This document shows positions 19,371-29,666 of a DNA stretch of 64,000 nucleotides, one piece after another; the stretch's first letter is position 1; each line of letters starts with the position of its first letter. This DNA is from Pseudomonas fluorescens. GTDB taxonomy: Bacteria; Pseudomonadota; Gammaproteobacteria; Pseudomonadales; Pseudomonadaceae. The notes under the pieces are model-generated. The model was not told where the DNA came from and ran no database searches. It was given only the letters and a program-made list of their open reading frames with translations. The position numbers were made by a program, and so were the translations under genes. Location: NCBI RefSeq assembly GCF_900636825.1, contig NZ_LR134318.1:372001-436000 (forward strand), in the 5' to 3' direction.

Positions 19371-21287
19371 TTAAACCTTGAAGCGGCCCACCAGCGTTTG
19401 AAGATGCGTGCCCAAGCGCGCCAGTTCAACGCTGGACGCTGCGGTCTCTTCACTCGCCGCCGAGGTCTGATCAGACACGTCGCGCACATTCAGCACGCTG
19501 CGGTTGATCTCTTCGGCCACTGCGCTCTGCTGCTCGGCGGCGGCGGCAATCTGCTGGTTCATTGCCTGAATCGCCGACACGGTGCGGGTGATGCTCTCCA
19601 GCGAACCGCCGGCGCGACGGGTCAGCTCGACGCTGCTGTCGGTGAGGGTGCGGCTGTTGTCCATGATTGTCGCCACTTGCTGGGTGCCGTTTTGCAGGCC
19701 GACGATCAGCTCTTCGATCTCTTCGGTGGACTTCTGCGTGCGCTGGGCGAGGCTGCGCACTTCGTCGGCGACCACGGCGAAACCACGTCCGGCCTCACCT
19801 GCACGAGCCGCTTCGATCGCGGCGTTGAGCGCCAAAAGGTTGGTTTGCTGGGCAACCGACTTGATCACGTCGAGGACGCTGCCGATCTTGTCGCTTTCAC
19901 GCTTGAGCTCGCCCATGGCTTCGGTGGAGTGTCCCACTTCGACCGCCAGGCGCTCGATCTGAGCGATGGCTTCACCGACGACCTTGTCGCCTTCGCGGGC
20001 CTGCTGGTCAGCGGCAACGGCAGCCTCGGATGCCTCTTCAGCGTTGCGCGCGACTTCCTGCACGGTGGCGGCCATTTCGTTCATGGCGGTAGCGACCTGG
20101 TCGGTCTCGATCTTCTGATTGTTAACACCCGCGCTGGTCTGCTCGGTCACGGCCGAGAGTTCTTCAGCGGCGCTGGCGATCTGCGTGACGCCGTCGCTGA
20201 TACCACCGATGAGCTCGCGCAGGCCTTGGGTCATGCTCTGCATCGATCGCTGCAGCTGGCCGAGTTCGTCGCGGCGCAAGGAAACGAGGTTGTGGGTCAG
20301 GTCGCCCGCCGCCACGCGTTCAGCAACTTTCAGGGTCTGGTTCAGCGGAATGATGATCTGTCGGGTAATGGCCCAGGCAGCGATCAAACCGAAGACCAAT
20401 GCCAGCGCGGTGGCGATCAACAGCATGTTCTTCGCGTGGGCGGCATCGGTGTCACGCACCACGGTTTGCGATTCGGTGAGCTTCTTGCTGACCGCGATCA
20501 GGATGTCGCCCTGCGCGGACATGCTGGCCAGGGCAGCAGCGTTTTTCGCCTGGGAGTCACGGAATTGGGCGACCGCTGCGCGATAGGCTTTGAGCGAATC
20601 GGTGGCTTGCTGCAGGTTGGCGATATGCTGCTCCGGCAAGCGGGTTGGCAGGCTTTCAAGATTCTTCAGGGCGTTGTCGATGGCGGTCAGCGCCGGTTGT
20701 TCGGCATCGGCCTTGCCGCTGTAGGTGTAGCCGCGCACTTGATAACGCGCCTGCTGCAGCAGTTTGCTCAGCTCGATCACCGCGTTGTACTGCGCAACGC
20801 TATCGCCTTGCAGCAGTGCGCTCTCGACTTCACCGACCTTGGCCACGGCATTGTCGGCGTTCGCACCGAGCTTGCTGCGCGCATCTTCACGCTGTGCGGT
20901 GGCCTGCGTCATTTCGCCGAACGCGCGTTTGTATTCAGCTACGGCAGCCAGTTGCTGATCGACCATCGCCACATCGGACGGCTGCTCGATCATGCCGCGT
21001 GCCGATTGCAGGCCGCTTTCCAGTTTGCCGATGAACTCATTCACCGCGCCCGGGCCTTGTTCGCCACGGCGCATGTCGTAGTCCATGCGGGCCAGGCGCA
21101 AGTCTTTGGTCAGCTCGTTGAGGCTGGAAATAAAGCCGAGCTTGTCGCCACGGCTGATGATGCCGCTCATGCCGGTCCAGCCGGTGAAGGTGATCAACAG
21201 CGTCAGCAACAGCACCAGACCGAAGCCGATGCCCAGCTTGCGTTTGACGCTGACGTTTCCAAGACTCTCGGCTAACCAACGGTACAT
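19371..21287 (-). CDS. Methyl-accepting chemotaxis protein, McpK-like
   Basis: 638-residue inner-membrane chemoreceptor. Membrane segment 1 at about 18-40, a long all-helical periplasmic part at about 45-280 (compatible with an HBM domain), membrane segment 2 at about 285-307, then HAMP and the cytoplasmic signalling region with the hairpin tip [23 protein letters not shown]. The start [10 protein letters not shown] follows a GGGAG site. In PAO1 the receptor at the equivalent position (PA5072, McpK) senses alpha-ketoglutarate; applying that ligand here is inference from position and architecture. Confidence 0.9.
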   Translation of the reverse strand: MYRWLAESLGNVSVKRKLGIGFGLVLLLTLLITFTGWTGMSGIISRGDKLGFISSLNELTKDLRLARMDYDMRRGEQGPGAVNEFIGKLESGLQSARGMIEQPSDVAMVDQQLAAVAEYKRAFGEMTQATAQREDARSKLGANADNAVAKVGEVESALLQGDSVAQYNAVIELSKLLQQARYQVRGYTYSGKADAEQPALTAIDNALKNLESLPTRLPEQHIANLQQATDSLKAYRAAVAQFRDSQAKNAAALASMSAQGDILIAVSKKLTESQTVVRDTDAAHAKNMLLIATALALVFGLIAAWAITRQIIIPLNQTLKVAERVAAGDLTHNLVSLRRDELGQLQRSMQSMTQGLRELIGGISDGVTQIASAAEELSAVTEQTSAGVNNQKIETDQVATAMNEMAATVQEVARNAEEASEAAVAADQQAREGDKVVGEAIAQIERLAVEVGHSTEAMGELKRESDKIGSVLDVIKSVAQQTNLLALNAAIEAARAGEAGRGFAVVADEVRSLAQRTQKSTEEIEELIVGLQNGTQQVATIMDNSRTLTDSSVELTRRAGGSLESITRTVSAIQAMNQQIAAAAEQQSAVAEEINRSVLNVRDVSDQTSAASEETAASSVELARLGTHLQTLVGRFKV

Positions 21288-21330
21288 GCGACCACTCCCT
21301 TCGGACCACTAAATTGGACTTATAGGGGCT

Positions 21331-21338
21331 GTATCGGC
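21331..21338 (-). promoter_or_regulatory. Possible sigma-28 (FliA) -10 element upstream of the chemoreceptor
   Basis: On the minus strand the sequence GCCGATAC lies 44 nt before the start codon; the FliA -10 consensus is GCCGATAA. The expected -35 (TAAAGTTT) 11 nt upstream is poorly matched (TTACAGAT). Chemoreceptors are often FliA-controlled, so this is a weak candidate. Confidence 0.3.
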
Positions 21339-21384
21339 TGGATAAGGGCAATCTGTAACGCCACTTGTCCGGGATGGAAAAATG

Positions 21385-21470
21385 TGTAGGAGCTGCCGCA
21401 GGCTGCGATCTTTTGATCTTGTTTTTTTAGACACAAGATCAAAAGATCGCAGCCTTCGGCAGCTCCTACA
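21385..21470. repeat. REP palindrome between rsmE and the chemoreceptor gene
   Basis: TGTAGGAGCTGCCGCAGGCT, a region containing TTGATCTTGTTTTTTTAG, and the complementary arm. It follows the end of the rsmE operon at 21514, so it may act as the 3' hairpin of that long transcript. Confidence 0.85.
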
Positions 21471-21513
21471 TTGAAGGGCGTCAGGCCGAGTGTGCGAGCG
21501 GGGGCGGTCTGCG

Positions 21514-22221
21514 TTAGAACAGGCGCGCGAGCAGGGCGGTGACGGCGGTTTCGACGCGCAGGATTCGCTCGCCCAGTTGCACCGGTTGCAGGCCGGACTT
21601 GGCCAGCAAATCGATTTCGTAGGGGATCCAGCCACCCTCCGGGCCGATCGCCAAAGTCACCGGTTCGTTCAGCGCGCGCGGGCAGGGCGGGAAATCGCCC
21701 GGATGGCCAACCAGGCCGAGGGTGCCTTGGCTGATCGCCGGCAGTCGGTCCTCTACGAAAGGCTTGAAGCGCTTCTCGATGATGATCTCTGGCAATACGG
21801 TATCGCGAGCTTGTTCGAGGCCGAGTATCAACTGCTCGCGAATCGCTTCCGGCTCCAGGAACGGCGTCTGCCAGAAGCTCTTCTCGACGCGGTAACTGTT
21901 GACCAGAATCACCTTGGAAACGCCCATGGTGGCGACGGTCTGAAATACGCGACGAAGCATTTTCGGCCGCGGCAGCGCGAGGACCAATGTCAGCGGCAAC
22001 TTGGCCGGCGGCGGCTGATCGAGGCTGACGCGCAACTCGGCTTCGCCCGCTTCCAGACGCAGCAGCTCGGCCGCACCCATCAACCCGTTGATGCGCCCGA
22101 TGCGCAGACTGTCACCAACTTCCGAACGATGGACTTCCTGCATATGGGTCAAGCGGCGATCGCGCAGCACCACACGGTCGGCCGCAATGAAATCGGCCTC
22201 TTCGAGCAGCAGCAGGTTCAT
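21514..22221 (-). CDS. rsmE: 16S rRNA (uracil-1498-N3)-methyltransferase
   Basis: 235 residues when started at ATG 22221 ([12 protein letters not shown]), the usual size for RsmE; the longer open frame upstream is the tatC region. It methylates U1498 of 16S rRNA using SAM. SPOUT/trefoil-knot signatures are visible: [14 protein letters not shown] near residue 85 and [17 protein letters not shown] near residue 190. The start overlaps the tatC stop by 4 nt. Last gene of the minus-strand operon beginning at ubiE. Confidence 0.96.
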   Translation of the reverse strand: MNLLLLEEADFIAADRVVLRDRRLTHMQEVHRSEVGDSLRIGRINGLMGAAELLRLEAGEAELRVSLDQPPPAKLPLTLVLALPRPKMLRRVFQTVATMGVSKVILVNSYRVEKSFWQTPFLEPEAIREQLILGLEQARDTVLPEIIIEKRFKPFVEDRLPAISQGTLGLVGHPGDFPPCPRALNEPVTLAIGPEGGWIPYEIDLLAKSGLQPVQLGERILRVETAVTALLARLF

Positions 22222-23009
22222 GGCTGGGTCGCTGGCGGCTGATCGTTGTGATCGTCTGCCGGCGTTTCTTCCGGGCGTTCGCGCTTGCTGACCAGCGCGC
22301 CGAAGAGGATGCCGATCTCGAACAGCATCCACATCGGCACGGCCAGCAGGGTCTGCGAGAAGATGTCCGGCGGGGTGAGGATCATGCCGACCACGAAGCA
22401 GCCGATGATCACGTACGGGCGGATTTTCTTCAGGTATTTGACGTCGACCACGCCGATCCACACCAGCAACACCACGGCCACTGGGATTTCGAACGCCACG
22501 CCGAAGGCGAAGAACAGCGTCATGACGAAGTCGAGGTAGCTGGCGATGTCGGTCATCATTTCCACGCCGGCCGGGGTGGCGGCGGCGAAGAACTTGAAGA
22601 TCAGCGGAAATACGAAGTAATAGGCGAACGCCATGCCGGTGTAGAAGAGCAGGATGCTGGAGACCAGCAGCGGTACCGCGACGCGTTTTTCATGTTTATA
22701 CAGGCCCGGCGCGATAAAGCCCCAGATCTGATGCAGGATCACCGGGATCGCGAGGAACAGCGAGACCATCATGGTCAGCTTCAACGGCGTCAGGAACGGC
22801 GACGACACGTCGGTGGCGATCATCGTCGCACCGACCGGCAGGTACTGGCGCAGCGGCGTCGAGACGAAGGTGTAGATCTGCTGGGTAAACGCGAACAGCC
22901 CGGCAAAGATAATGAAAATCGCCGCCACGCAACGCAGCAGGCGGGTGCGCAACTCGGTGAGGTGCGAAACCAGCGGCATGTGCTGGTCGTTTTCGGGGAG
23001 ATCGCTCAT
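22218..23009 (-). CDS. tatC: Sec-independent protein translocase TatC
   Basis: 263-residue inner-membrane protein with six membrane segments. With TatB it recognises twin-arginine signal peptides, then recruits TatA. The N-terminal [12 protein letters not shown] and the periplasmic loop with FPLIFKFFA are family features. The tail after about residue 245 ([16 protein letters not shown]) is charged and cytoplasmic. Overlaps tatB by 4 nt and rsmE by 4 nt. Confidence 0.97.
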   Translation of the reverse strand: MSDLPENDQHMPLVSHLTELRTRLLRCVAAIFIIFAGLFAFTQQIYTFVSTPLRQYLPVGATMIATDVSSPFLTPLKLTMMVSLFLAIPVILHQIWGFIAPGLYKHEKRVAVPLLVSSILLFYTGMAFAYYFVFPLIFKFFAAATPAGVEMMTDIASYLDFVMTLFFAFGVAFEIPVAVVLLVWIGVVDVKYLKKIRPYVIIGCFVVGMILTPPDIFSQTLLAVPMWMLFEIGILFGALVSKRERPEETPADDHNDQPPATQP

Positions 23010-23452
23010 GGGGCTCGCGGCGGCAATGTTGGGTCGTGAGGCGCTGGTGCAGTCGGCGCGGCGGAGGGCGCTACGTGTTCAACTGATGTGTTCGCGGTAA
23101 CCGGCGCCGGTCCTGGCGGTGTTACAGCAGGTGCAGGTGCAGTCGGAGCGGCAGCGCTGTGAATTGTTTGCTCGCCGACATGCTCAGGCGGCGTCGGCGC
23201 CTGCTGGCTCGGATTGAAAATCTTCCGCGCCTCCTGCTCCAGCGACAGAATATGTTCGTTGTGCAGTTGCCGACGGATCTCGTCGGCACCGATTTCACGT
23301 TCAACTTCCTGTTTGATCGCGTTGAAGCTGCGCTTCAGGCGGCCGACCCACAGACCGGCGGTGCGCGCAGCGCCCGGCAGACGCTCGGGGCCCAGCACCA
23401 GCAGGGCAACGAGGCCGACGAGCAGCAGTTCAGAGAAGCTGATACCAAACAT
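23006..23452 (-). CDS. tatB: Sec-independent protein translocase TatB
   Basis: 148 residues: one N-terminal membrane helix with [26 protein letters not shown] (the ELL and GPxxLP elements of TatB), an amphipathic helix to about residue 60, and a long Pro/Ala/Thr-rich tail. Forms the substrate receptor with TatC. It begins 10 nt after tatA and overlaps tatC by 4 nt. Confidence 0.95.
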   Translation of the reverse strand: MFGISFSELLLVGLVALLVLGPERLPGAARTAGLWVGRLKRSFNAIKQEVEREIGADEIRRQLHNEHILSLEQEARKIFNPSQQAPTPPEHVGEQTIHSAAAPTAPAPAVTPPGPAPVTANTSVEHVAPSAAPTAPAPHDPTLPPRAP

Positions 23453-23462
23453 TAGTCAGTGC

Positions 23463-23744
23463 TCACACGTCTTTGCGGATCGGCTCTTCGACTTTCTGCG
23501 CCTGCACGTCGATGGTGTGCGGCGGATTGGCCTGAGCGGTGGTTTGCGGCTGCACCGGTGGCACAGGCTGCGCCGGCGGAGTCACGCTCGGCTCGGCCGG
23601 TTTCTCGTCATCGTTCATGGCTTTGCGGAAGCCCTTGATCGACTCGCCGACATCGGTGCCGAGGTTTTTCAGTTTCTTGGTGCCGAACACCAGAACCACG
23701 ACAACGAGGATGACGATCCAGTGTTTCCAGTCAAAAATGCCCAT
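23463..23744 (-). CDS. tatA: Sec-independent protein translocase TatA
   Basis: 93 residues from ATG 23744 (MGIFDWKHW); the open frame upstream runs into hisE and is not part of the gene. A single membrane helix (about 8-20) leads to the FGTKKL hinge and an amphipathic helix with [12 protein letters not shown], then a Pro/Gln-rich tail. TatA oligomers form the passage for folded proteins. Confidence 0.95.
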   Translation of the reverse strand: MGIFDWKHWIVILVVVVLVFGTKKLKNLGTDVGESIKGFRKAMNDDEKPAEPSVTPPAQPVPPVQPQTTAQANPPHTIDVQAQKVEEPIRKDV

Positions 23745-23769
23745 GTTGCTGTTCCTCTCTAAAAGTTGT

Positions 23770-24102
23770 TCAGGCGGACGGACGCGAGGCTTTCTCGACG
23801 TGTCCGGACAGGCCGAAGCGACGATCCAGCTCATCGAGTACAGCCTGCGGATGCTGCCCCAGCTGGGCAAGCATGACCATGCTGTGGAACCACAGGTCGG
23901 CGGTCTCGTAAATCACATCGCTGCAGTCGCCGCTGACCGCAGCGTCCTTGGCGGCGATAATGGTTTCGACCGACTCTTCGCCGACTTTCTCCAGAATCTT
24001 GTTCAGCCCCTTGTGGTACAGGCTGGCGACATACGAACTGTCGGCGGCTGCGCCTTTGCGCTCTTCGAGCACTTCGGCCAGACGGGTGAGTGTGTCACTC
24101 AT
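23770..24102 (-). CDS. hisE: Phosphoribosyl-ATP pyrophosphatase
   Basis: 110 residues, MazG-like fold. Second step of histidine synthesis: PR-ATP is cleaved to PR-AMP and pyrophosphate. The acidic motif [12 protein letters not shown] and later [14 protein letters not shown] are the metal-binding features of HisE. In this organism HisE and HisI are separate proteins, as in other pseudomonads. It overlaps the end of hisI by 8 nt. Confidence 0.95.
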   Translation of the reverse strand: MSDTLTRLAEVLEERKGAAADSSYVASLYHKGLNKILEKVGEESVETIIAAKDAAVSGDCSDVIYETADLWFHSMVMLAQLGQHPQAVLDELDRRFGLSGHVEKASRPSA

Positions 24103-24496
24103 GTTTGTGTCCTGCGGAGTAAATGGCGTGCGGGTCTTTCAGAACCGGGTCGACCGTTTTCCAGTCGCCGTTTTCGAAGACGCGGTAAAAGCAGCTTTGA
24201 CGGCCGGTATGGCAAGCGATGTCGCCGATCTGTTCCACCATCAGGATGATCACGTCGGCATCACAGTCCAGACGCATCTCATGCAAGGTCTGCACATGGC
24301 CGGACTCTTCGCCCTTGCGCCACAGCTTGCCACGGGAACGTGACCAGTAGATTGCACGGTTCTCCGCAGCGGTCAGTTCGAGCGCTTCGCGGTTCATCCA
24401 GGCCATCATCAGCACGCGTCCGGTCTTGTGATCCTGGGCAATCGCCGGCACCAGGCCGTCAGCGTCCCACTTGATCTCGTCCAGCCAGTTTTTCAT
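24095..24496 (-). CDS. hisI: Phosphoribosyl-AMP cyclohydrolase
   Basis: Third step of histidine synthesis: opens the purine ring of PR-AMP. 133 residues from ATG 24496, preceded by AGGAACT; the open frame starts 11 codons earlier without a good site. Conserved: [11 protein letters not shown] near 40, [18 protein letters not shown] near 61, the metal-binding DCDAD near 88 and the zinc cysteines of CHTGRQSCF near 106. Confidence 0.96.
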   Translation of the reverse strand: MKNWLDEIKWDADGLVPAIAQDHKTGRVLMMAWMNREALELTAAENRAIYWSRSRGKLWRKGEESGHVQTLHEMRLDCDADVIILMVEQIGDIACHTGRQSCFYRVFENGDWKTVDPVLKDPHAIYSAGHKHE

Positions 24497-24514
24497 CTTC
24501 AGTTCCTGAAAAGC

Positions 24515-24612
24515 AGCTTCGAGTTTCAAGCTTCAAGCTGCAAGTAAAAGCAGGTTGCGGTGTTCATGTGTCGTCAAGCTTGCAGCGGGCAGCTTATAAC
24601 TTGCAGCTCAAA
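24515..24612. repeat. AAGCTTCAAGCTGCAAGT-type intergenic repeat, copy 1
   Basis: Short direct and inverted units of AAGCTTGCAGC/GCAAGCTT (TTTCAAGCTTCAAGCTGCAA on the left, CTTGCAGCGGGCAGCTTATAACTTGCAGC on the right) fill most of the 120-bp ubiB-hisI gap. Related blocks lie at 45585-45680 and 61371-61470. Different from the REP families. Confidence 0.75.
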
Positions 24613-24616
24613 CCTG

Positions 24617-26221
24617 CTATCGGCGAACGACCAGATACAAGCCGACCGCCACCATGATCCCGGCGGGCCAGTGCGCCCAATCGGTCAACGGACCGCCGAC
24701 GGCGAGGATCGCACCGCCGGCCAGATGCGCGCAGCCGAGCAGGCGCAGGAACCAATCATCCTTGCGCTTGTGCCACGGCGGCGGCGGGTCTTTGGCATGC
24801 GGTTGCGACATGCGTTCGAGCAGATCGCGGGCCATGTTCGACAGGTGCGGAATCTGCTCCAGCTGGCTCTGCACGTTGCCCAGCAAGGCTTTCGGGCTGA
24901 CGCGCTCGCGCATCCAGCGTTCGAGGAACGGCTGCGCGGTATTCCACAGATCCAGATCCGGATAGAGCTGACGGCCGAGGCCTTCGATGTTCAGCAGGGT
25001 CTTTTGCAGCAGCACCAACTGCGGCTGCACTTCCATGTTGAAGCGCCGCGCGGTCTGGAACAGGCGCATCAGCACCTGGCCAAATGAAATATCTTTTAAC
25101 GGTTTTTCGAAGATCGGTTCGCAAACAGTACGGATCGCCGCTTCGAATTCATTGAGCTTGGTCTCCGCCGGGACCCACCCTGAATCAATGTGCAACTGGG
25201 CCACGCGGCGATAGTCGCGTTTGAAGAACGCGAACAGGTTGCGCGCCAGATAATCCTGATCTTCCGGGGTCAGGCTGCCGACGATGCCGCAGTCGATCGC
25301 AATGTATTGCGGGCTCCACGGGTTGACGGTGCTGACGAAGATGTTGCCGGGGTGCATATCGGCATGGAAGAAACTGTCGCGAAAGACCTGGGTGAAGAAG
25401 ATCTCCACACCGCGCTCGGCGAGCAATTTCATGTCGGTGCGCTGGTCGGCGAGGGTCACCAGATCGGTCACCTGAATGCCGTAGATGCGCTCCATCACCA
25501 GCACTTTAGGCCGGCACCAGTCCCAATAGACCTGCGGCACGTACAGCAGCTGCGAACCTTCGAAGTTGCGGCGCAACTGGCTGGCGTTCGCCGCCTCGCG
25601 CAGTAGATCGAGCTCGTCGTAAATGGTCTTTTCGTAGTCCTGCACCACATCGACCGGGTGCAGCAGGCGCGCGTCGGCGGAGAATTTCTCGGCAGCACGG
25701 GCGAGGATGAACAGCCACGCCAGATCCTGCGCGATGATCGGCTTGAGGCCCGGACGAATTACCTTGACCACGACTTCTTCGCCGCTCTTCAACTGCGCGG
25801 CATGCACCTGCGCCACCGAAGCCGAGGCCAGCGGTTCTACATCGAAACGACTGAACACGTCGCTGATCTTCTTGCCCAGCTGTTCCTCGATCAGCTTGAT
25901 CGACAGCTGCGAATCGAACGGCGGCACGCGGTCCTGCAAGAGCATCAGTTCATCGGCGATGTCTTCCGGCAGCAGGTCGCGGCGGGTCGAGAGAATCTGC
26001 CCGAACTTGATGAAGATCGGCCCGAGATCCTGCAACGCCAGACGCAAGCGTGCGCCGCGGTTCAGCTCGAGCGTCTTGCGCGGGAACCAGCGCCACGGCA
26101 AGGCAAAACGCAGCGCCAGGAGAAACCATGGCAGCGGCAGAGCGAACAGCAGGTCATCGAGGCGGTAGCGGATCACGACGCGCTGGATGCGCAACAAACG
26201 GCGGACGGCGAGCAGCTTCAT
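24617..26221 (-). CDS. ubiB: Ubiquinone biosynthesis accessory kinase-like protein UbiB
   Basis: 534 residues of the ABC1/ADCK atypical kinase family. It is needed for ubiquinone synthesis, probably by handling lipid precursors for the Ubi complex. The KxGQ-type motif appears as [16 protein letters not shown] at about 68-83, the catalytic-loop region as DMHPGNIF and the metal site as [10 protein letters not shown]. Two C-terminal hydrophobic segments (about 495-530) anchor it to the membrane. Overlaps ubiJ by 4 nt. Confidence 0.95.
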   Translation of the reverse strand: MKLLAVRRLLRIQRVVIRYRLDDLLFALPLPWFLLALRFALPWRWFPRKTLELNRGARLRLALQDLGPIFIKFGQILSTRRDLLPEDIADELMLLQDRVPPFDSQLSIKLIEEQLGKKISDVFSRFDVEPLASASVAQVHAAQLKSGEEVVVKVIRPGLKPIIAQDLAWLFILARAAEKFSADARLLHPVDVVQDYEKTIYDELDLLREAANASQLRRNFEGSQLLYVPQVYWDWCRPKVLVMERIYGIQVTDLVTLADQRTDMKLLAERGVEIFFTQVFRDSFFHADMHPGNIFVSTVNPWSPQYIAIDCGIVGSLTPEDQDYLARNLFAFFKRDYRRVAQLHIDSGWVPAETKLNEFEAAIRTVCEPIFEKPLKDISFGQVLMRLFQTARRFNMEVQPQLVLLQKTLLNIEGLGRQLYPDLDLWNTAQPFLERWMRERVSPKALLGNVQSQLEQIPHLSNMARDLLERMSQPHAKDPPPPWHKRKDDWFLRLLGCAHLAGGAILAVGGPLTDWAHWPAGIMVAVGLYLVVRR

Positions 26222-26841
26222 GCGTTATCGCTTGGGTCGAGGGATCGGGAAAGGCGCTCGAAACGCGCCTCGAGTCGTTCCAGATCAAGTTTGATCCGGT
26301 CCAGTTCGCTGAACCGCGCTTCGGCTTCGCGCTGCCCGACGAGGGTGCGCGATTCTTCGGCCAGGTATTCGGCGAGATTCTGGTTGAGGCTGGCAAATCC
26401 TTGTTGGTACCAGCGCGCGCGGCTGCGCAGATGGCCGCCGAGCAGTTGCGTAGCGACCGGGCCGAGCCAGCGCGAGAGTTCGTACTCCCAGTCGAGCTCG
26501 AGGTCTTGCAGCACACCGGCCAGCTCCAGCAAAACGCCGCTGTCGCCATCGAGCTCGACTTCCGGAGCGTGCAACACCGCCGTCTTGTCTTTGCTCACAG
26601 CCAGTTTGATCAGGCTGGAAGCGGGCGCGCGCAATGTGCAATCGACGTCCGCTGCCCACTGCGAAGCCAGCATCAGACCTTCGTCGCTGGGCAGTATGAA
26701 CAGTTGCAGCGCCGGGCTGCGGCAATCGACGGCAATCACCTTGCCGGTCAAATGCGCCAGCCGCGGCAGCGCCGTGCTGTCGAGACGCAGCACCCGGTTG
26801 AGGCCGAGTTCGACGCTGGCGAGCAGCCCGGTGAGCAACAT
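26218..26841 (-). CDS. ubiJ: Ubiquinone biosynthesis accessory factor UbiJ (SCP2 domain)
   Basis: 207 residues. An N-terminal SCP2-like lipid-binding domain (about 15-115) is followed by a C-terminal helical part, with a charged coiled-coil-like end ([19 protein letters not shown]). In E. coli UbiJ and UbiK organise the soluble Ubi complex and hold the hydrophobic intermediates. It lies between ubiE and ubiB, sharing a single base with the end of ubiE and 4 nt with ubiB, the conserved order. Confidence 0.93.
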   Translation of the reverse strand: MLLTGLLASVELGLNRVLRLDSTALPRLAHLTGKVIAVDCRSPALQLFILPSDEGLMLASQWAADVDCTLRAPASSLIKLAVSKDKTAVLHAPEVELDGDSGVLLELAGVLQDLELDWEYELSRWLGPVATQLLGGHLRSRARWYQQGFASLNQNLAEYLAEESRTLVGQREAEARFSELDRIKLDLERLEARFERLSRSLDPSDNA

Positions 26842-27611
26842 CAGGGCTTGATGCCGCGGTGCAGGGCGACGATGCCTGCGGTCATGTTGTGATAGGTCAC
26901 GCGGTCGAAGCCGGCGTCGACCATCATCGACTTCAGGGTTTCCTGATTCGGGTGCATGCGGATCGATTCGGCCAGGTAGCGATAGCTTTCCGAATCGTTG
27001 GTGATCAGCTTGCCCATCAGCGGCATGAAGGCGAACGAGTAAGCGTCGTAGGCTTTGGACATCAGCGCGTTGGTCGGCTTGGAGAACTCCAGCACCAGCA
27101 AGCGTCCGCCCGGCTTGAGCACGCGCAGCATCGAACGCAGGGCGTCTTCTTTATGCGTCACGTTGCGCAGGCCGAACGCGATGGTCACGCAATCGAAATG
27201 GTTATCCGGGAACGGCAGTTTTTCTGCATCGGCCTGGACGAATTCGACGTTGCCGGCAACGCCCAGATCCAGCAGGCGATCACGGCCGACCTTGAGCATG
27301 GATTCGTTGATATCGGCGAGCACGACCTGGCCGGTCGGGCCGACGAGGTTCGAGAACTTGCGGGTCAGGTCGCCGGTGCCGCCAGCGATGTCGAGCACGC
27401 GGTTACCGCTGCGCACGCCGGAAAGTTCGATCGCGAAGCGCTTCCACAGACGGTGCATGCCGCCCGACAGAAGGTCGTTCATCAGGTCGTATTTAGCGGC
27501 TACGGAATGAAAAACCTCAGCGACTTTTTCCGCTTTCTGGCTTTCCGGAACGTTTTTGAAGCCGAAGTGAGTGGTGGGTTCGGCATCGCTGCCTTTGCGC
27601 TGATCAGTCAT
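26841..27611 (-). CDS. ubiE: Ubiquinone/menaquinone C-methyltransferase
   Basis: 256 residues from ATG 27611 ([19 protein letters not shown]); the longer open frame extends into the divergent gene. SAM-dependent methylation of the quinone ring carbon. Conserved [23 protein letters not shown] near residue 40, the SAM-binding [12 protein letters not shown] near 77 and [12 protein letters not shown] near 145. First gene of the ubiE-J-B-hisI-E-tatABC-rsmE operon. Confidence 0.97.
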   Translation of the reverse strand: MTDQRKGSDAEPTTHFGFKNVPESQKAEKVAEVFHSVAAKYDLMNDLLSGGMHRLWKRFAIELSGVRSGNRVLDIAGGTGDLTRKFSNLVGPTGQVVLADINESMLKVGRDRLLDLGVAGNVEFVQADAEKLPFPDNHFDCVTIAFGLRNVTHKEDALRSMLRVLKPGGRLLVLEFSKPTNALMSKAYDAYSFAFMPLMGKLITNDSESYRYLAESIRMHPNQETLKSMMVDAGFDRVTYHNMTAGIVALHRGIKP

Positions 27612-27765
27612 ATCGCTGTCACCAAAAGAGAATGCGCGACATTCTAATCCCCAAGCCATGCTTTGTCTTGGAATGGCTAAAGGTAAGATGGGCAACCTTC
27701 GGGACGATTTGCCGCATACGCGGTCAAGATTTACCGAGACATCTACATCAATCAGGAGTCCTTCA

Positions 27766-28041
27766 ATGGCCAAGATCACTGTTGAGCGTGCCCACAACCT
27801 GGGTAAGGAAGCCGCCCGCGAGAAGGCCGACAAGCTGGCCAAAAAGCTCAATGAGCAATACGGCCTGGAGCCGCAATGGTCGGGCGATACCCTGAACCTC
27901 AAGCGTTCCGGCGTGAAAGGGGCGGTGCATGTGGCGGACGATTCGATCAAGGTCGATGTCGAGTTGGGCCTGATGATGTCGGCCATGAGCGGCATGATCA
28001 AAGGCGAGATCGAGAAGGCCCTCGATAAAGCCTTGGCCTAA
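27766..28041 (+). CDS. PHA-system small protein (PA5062-like)
   Basis: 91 residues from ATG 27766 behind CAGGAG; the frame is open upstream but the family N-terminus is [11 protein letters not shown]. It belongs to the polyhydroxyalkanoic acid system family (DUF2903/TIGR02610 type), small proteins found beside PHA genes. An amphipathic N-terminus precedes a compact domain ending EKALDKALA. Its molecular role is not established. It is divergent from ubiE and separated from phaI by a REP palindrome. Confidence 0.85.
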   Translation: MAKITVERAHNLGKEAAREKADKLAKKLNEQYGLEPQWSGDTLNLKRSGVKGAVHVADDSIKVDVELGLMMSAMSGMIKGEIEKALDKALA

Positions 28042-28046
28042 ACATC

Positions 28047-28122
28047 AAAAGATCGCAGCCTTCGGCAGCTCCTACATGGGAATGCGTACCCCTGTAGGAG
28101 CTGCCGAAGGCTGCGATCTTTT
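28047..28122. repeat. REP palindrome between the PHA-system gene and phaI
   Basis: AAAAGATCGCAGCCTTCGGC followed by an inverted copy ending GCTGCGATCTTTT. The T-rich ends make it resemble a terminator in both directions. Same family as 1314. Confidence 0.85.
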
Positions 28123-28143
28123 CATTCAGGCACCACCCATTCA

Positions 28144-28172
28144 TTGTCAGTTGTTAGGGTGCCGTTTCTAAT
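28144..28172 (+). promoter_or_regulatory. Sigma-70 promoter of phaIF
   Basis: TTGTCA (28144-28149, 5 of 6 to consensus), 17-bp spacer, TCTAAT (28167-28172, 5 of 6). Transcription would start near 28179, about 70 nt before the phaI ATG. PhaD, encoded nearby, is the known activator of phaI expression in P. putida, so its operator may lie around here. Confidence 0.6.
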
Positions 28173-28247
28173 TTTTCTGCCTACTTTGTGCCTGAGCCCG
28201 ACACTTGTCCGGGCAGTTCCTCAAACCTTCTGCGCGTGAGGTGCACC

Positions 28248-28670
28248 ATGGCCAAAGTTATTTTGAAGAAAAAAATCGACGCTCCGACTTCCACCCTGAG
28301 CGACGTCAAATCCTATGCCCGCAAGATCTGGCTGGCAGGCCTGGGTGCCTACGCCAAGGTCGGTCAAGAGGGCAGTGAGTACTTTCAAGAGTTGATCGCC
28401 GCAGGTCAAACCGTTGAAAAGAAAGGCAAAAAAGCCGTCACCGAAAAACTCGTCGCAGCCAATGCCGAGATCGATGAAGCCGCCACTCAGGTCAGCTCGT
28501 TCAAAGGTCGCGTTGAAGTTCAACTCGACAAGGTCGAGAAGGCGTTCGACTCCCGTGTAGCAAGCGCCTTGAATCGTATCGGCATTCCGTCTAAACATGA
28601 CGTTGAGACACTCTCTGCTAAGCTCGATGAGCTGACGGCATTGCTCGAACGCGTCGCGCGAAAATCTTAA
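28248..28670 (+). CDS. phaI: PHA granule-associated phasin PhaI
   Basis: 140 residues from ATG 28248; an upstream in-frame codon at 28188 sits in the leader. Small amphipathic phasin (PF05597) that coats polyester granules. SYARKIWLAGLGAYAKVGQEG at about 21-41 is the conserved granule-binding helix, repeated almost exactly at the start of phaF. Heptad-like hydrophobics in the second half suggest a coiled coil. phaF starts 10 nt later. Confidence 0.94.
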   Translation: MAKVILKKKIDAPTSTLSDVKSYARKIWLAGLGAYAKVGQEGSEYFQELIAAGQTVEKKGKKAVTEKLVAANAEIDEAATQVSSFKGRVEVQLDKVEKAFDSRVASALNRIGIPSKHDVETLSAKLDELTALLERVARKS

Positions 28671-28680
28671 GGAGAACGGG

Positions 28681-29598
28681 ATGGCTGGCAAAAAGACTAC
28701 TGATAAAAAAGATAGCAGCTCGTGGGTCGGGAAGGTCGAGTCTTACTCCCGCAAAATCTGGCTGGCTGGTTTAGGCGTGTACTCGAAGATCGACACTGAC
28801 GGCAGCAAGCTCTTCGATGCGTTGGTCAAAGACGGCGAGAAAGCCGAGAAGCTCACCAAAACCGCCGTCGGCAAAAAAGTCGAAGACTCCACCTCTTCGG
28901 CCAAGTCGCGCATCAGCGGCGTGAAAGATCGCGCAATGGGCAAGTGGGACGAACTGGAAGGCGCTTTCGACAAGCGCTTGAACAGCGCGATTTCGCGCCT
29001 GGGCGTACCGAGCCGCAATGAAGTCAAAGCGCTCAACGCCAAGGTTGATACGCTGACCAAACAGATCGAAAAACTCACCGGTCTGAAGGCCCAGCCCGCA
29101 GCAGCGAAAACCGCGGCGGCGAAACCGGCAGCCAAAACTGCAGCGGCAAAGCCTGCGGCTAAAACTGCTGCCAAGCCATTGGCCAAAGCGGCAGCCAAAC
29201 CCGCAGCGAAAGCCGCGGCCAAGCCGGCTGCGAAAACCGCCGCCGCCAAGCCAGCCGCCAAAGCTGCAACCAAACCGGTCGCGGCTAAAGCCGCTGCCAA
29301 ACCGGCCGCAAAACCTGCGGCTAAAACGGCAGCGAAATCCGCCGCCAAGCCTGCCGCGAAAACCGCCGCTGCCAAACCTGCTGCCAAGCCAGCCGCGAAA
29401 CCGGCGGCAGCGAAAAAACCAGCAGCGAAAAAACCGGCCGCCGCGAAATCCGCAGCACCGAAACCTGCCGCACCCGCTGCAGCCAAACCTGCCACTCCGG
29501 CAGCACCGGTAAGCGCGTCGAACTCCGCCGCCGCACCGACTCCGGTGGCAACCCCGACTGCTGCTTCGACCCCGTCGACGCCAACCAGTCAGTCCTGA
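28681..29598 (+). CDS. phaF: PHA granule-associated phasin PhaF with histone-like tail
   Basis: 305 residues. The first 135 form the phasin domain (SYSRKIWLAGLGVYSKIDTDG, then a coiled-coil stretch). From about 138 to 270 the protein is a run of AAKPAAK-type repeats resembling the histone H1 tail, which in P. putida PhaF binds DNA without sequence preference and helps share granules between daughter cells. The tail ends in a Pro/Ala/Thr/Ser stretch. Operon with phaI; a terminator follows. Confidence 0.95.
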   Translation: MAGKKTTDKKDSSSWVGKVESYSRKIWLAGLGVYSKIDTDGSKLFDALVKDGEKAEKLTKTAVGKKVEDSTSSAKSRISGVKDRAMGKWDELEGAFDKRLNSAISRLGVPSRNEVKALNAKVDTLTKQIEKLTGLKAQPAAAKTAAAKPAAKTAAAKPAAKTAAKPLAKAAAKPAAKAAAKPAAKTAAAKPAAKAATKPVAAKAAAKPAAKPAAKTAAKSAAKPAAKTAAAKPAAKPAAKPAAAKKPAAKKPAAAKSAAPKPAAPAAAKPATPAAPVSASNSAAAPTPVATPTAASTPSTPTSQS

Positions 29599-29613
29599 TT
29601 TGCGGGACAAAAC

Positions 29614-29645
29614 AAAACGCCCGGCCTGTGAAGGTCGGGCGTTTT
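29614..29645 (+). terminator. Rho-independent terminator of phaIF
   Basis: AAAACGCCCGGCC, loop TGTGAA, GGTCGGGCGTTTTT, 15 nt after the phaF stop. The A and T runs on both sides would also let it work on the opposite strand. Confidence 0.92.
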
Positions 29646-29666
29646 TGTTTGTGCTTTTTAAGAGCT

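Noticed and set aside
19134..21275. A 713-codon plus-strand frame over the chemoreceptor
   Set aside because: Starts inside the ABC ATPase remnant and continues antisense to an intact MCP. No family features.
28188..28247. N-terminal extension of PhaI by 20 residues
   Set aside because: The extension lies just downstream of the predicted transcription start and has no family similarity; the conserved protein begins at MAKVILKKK.
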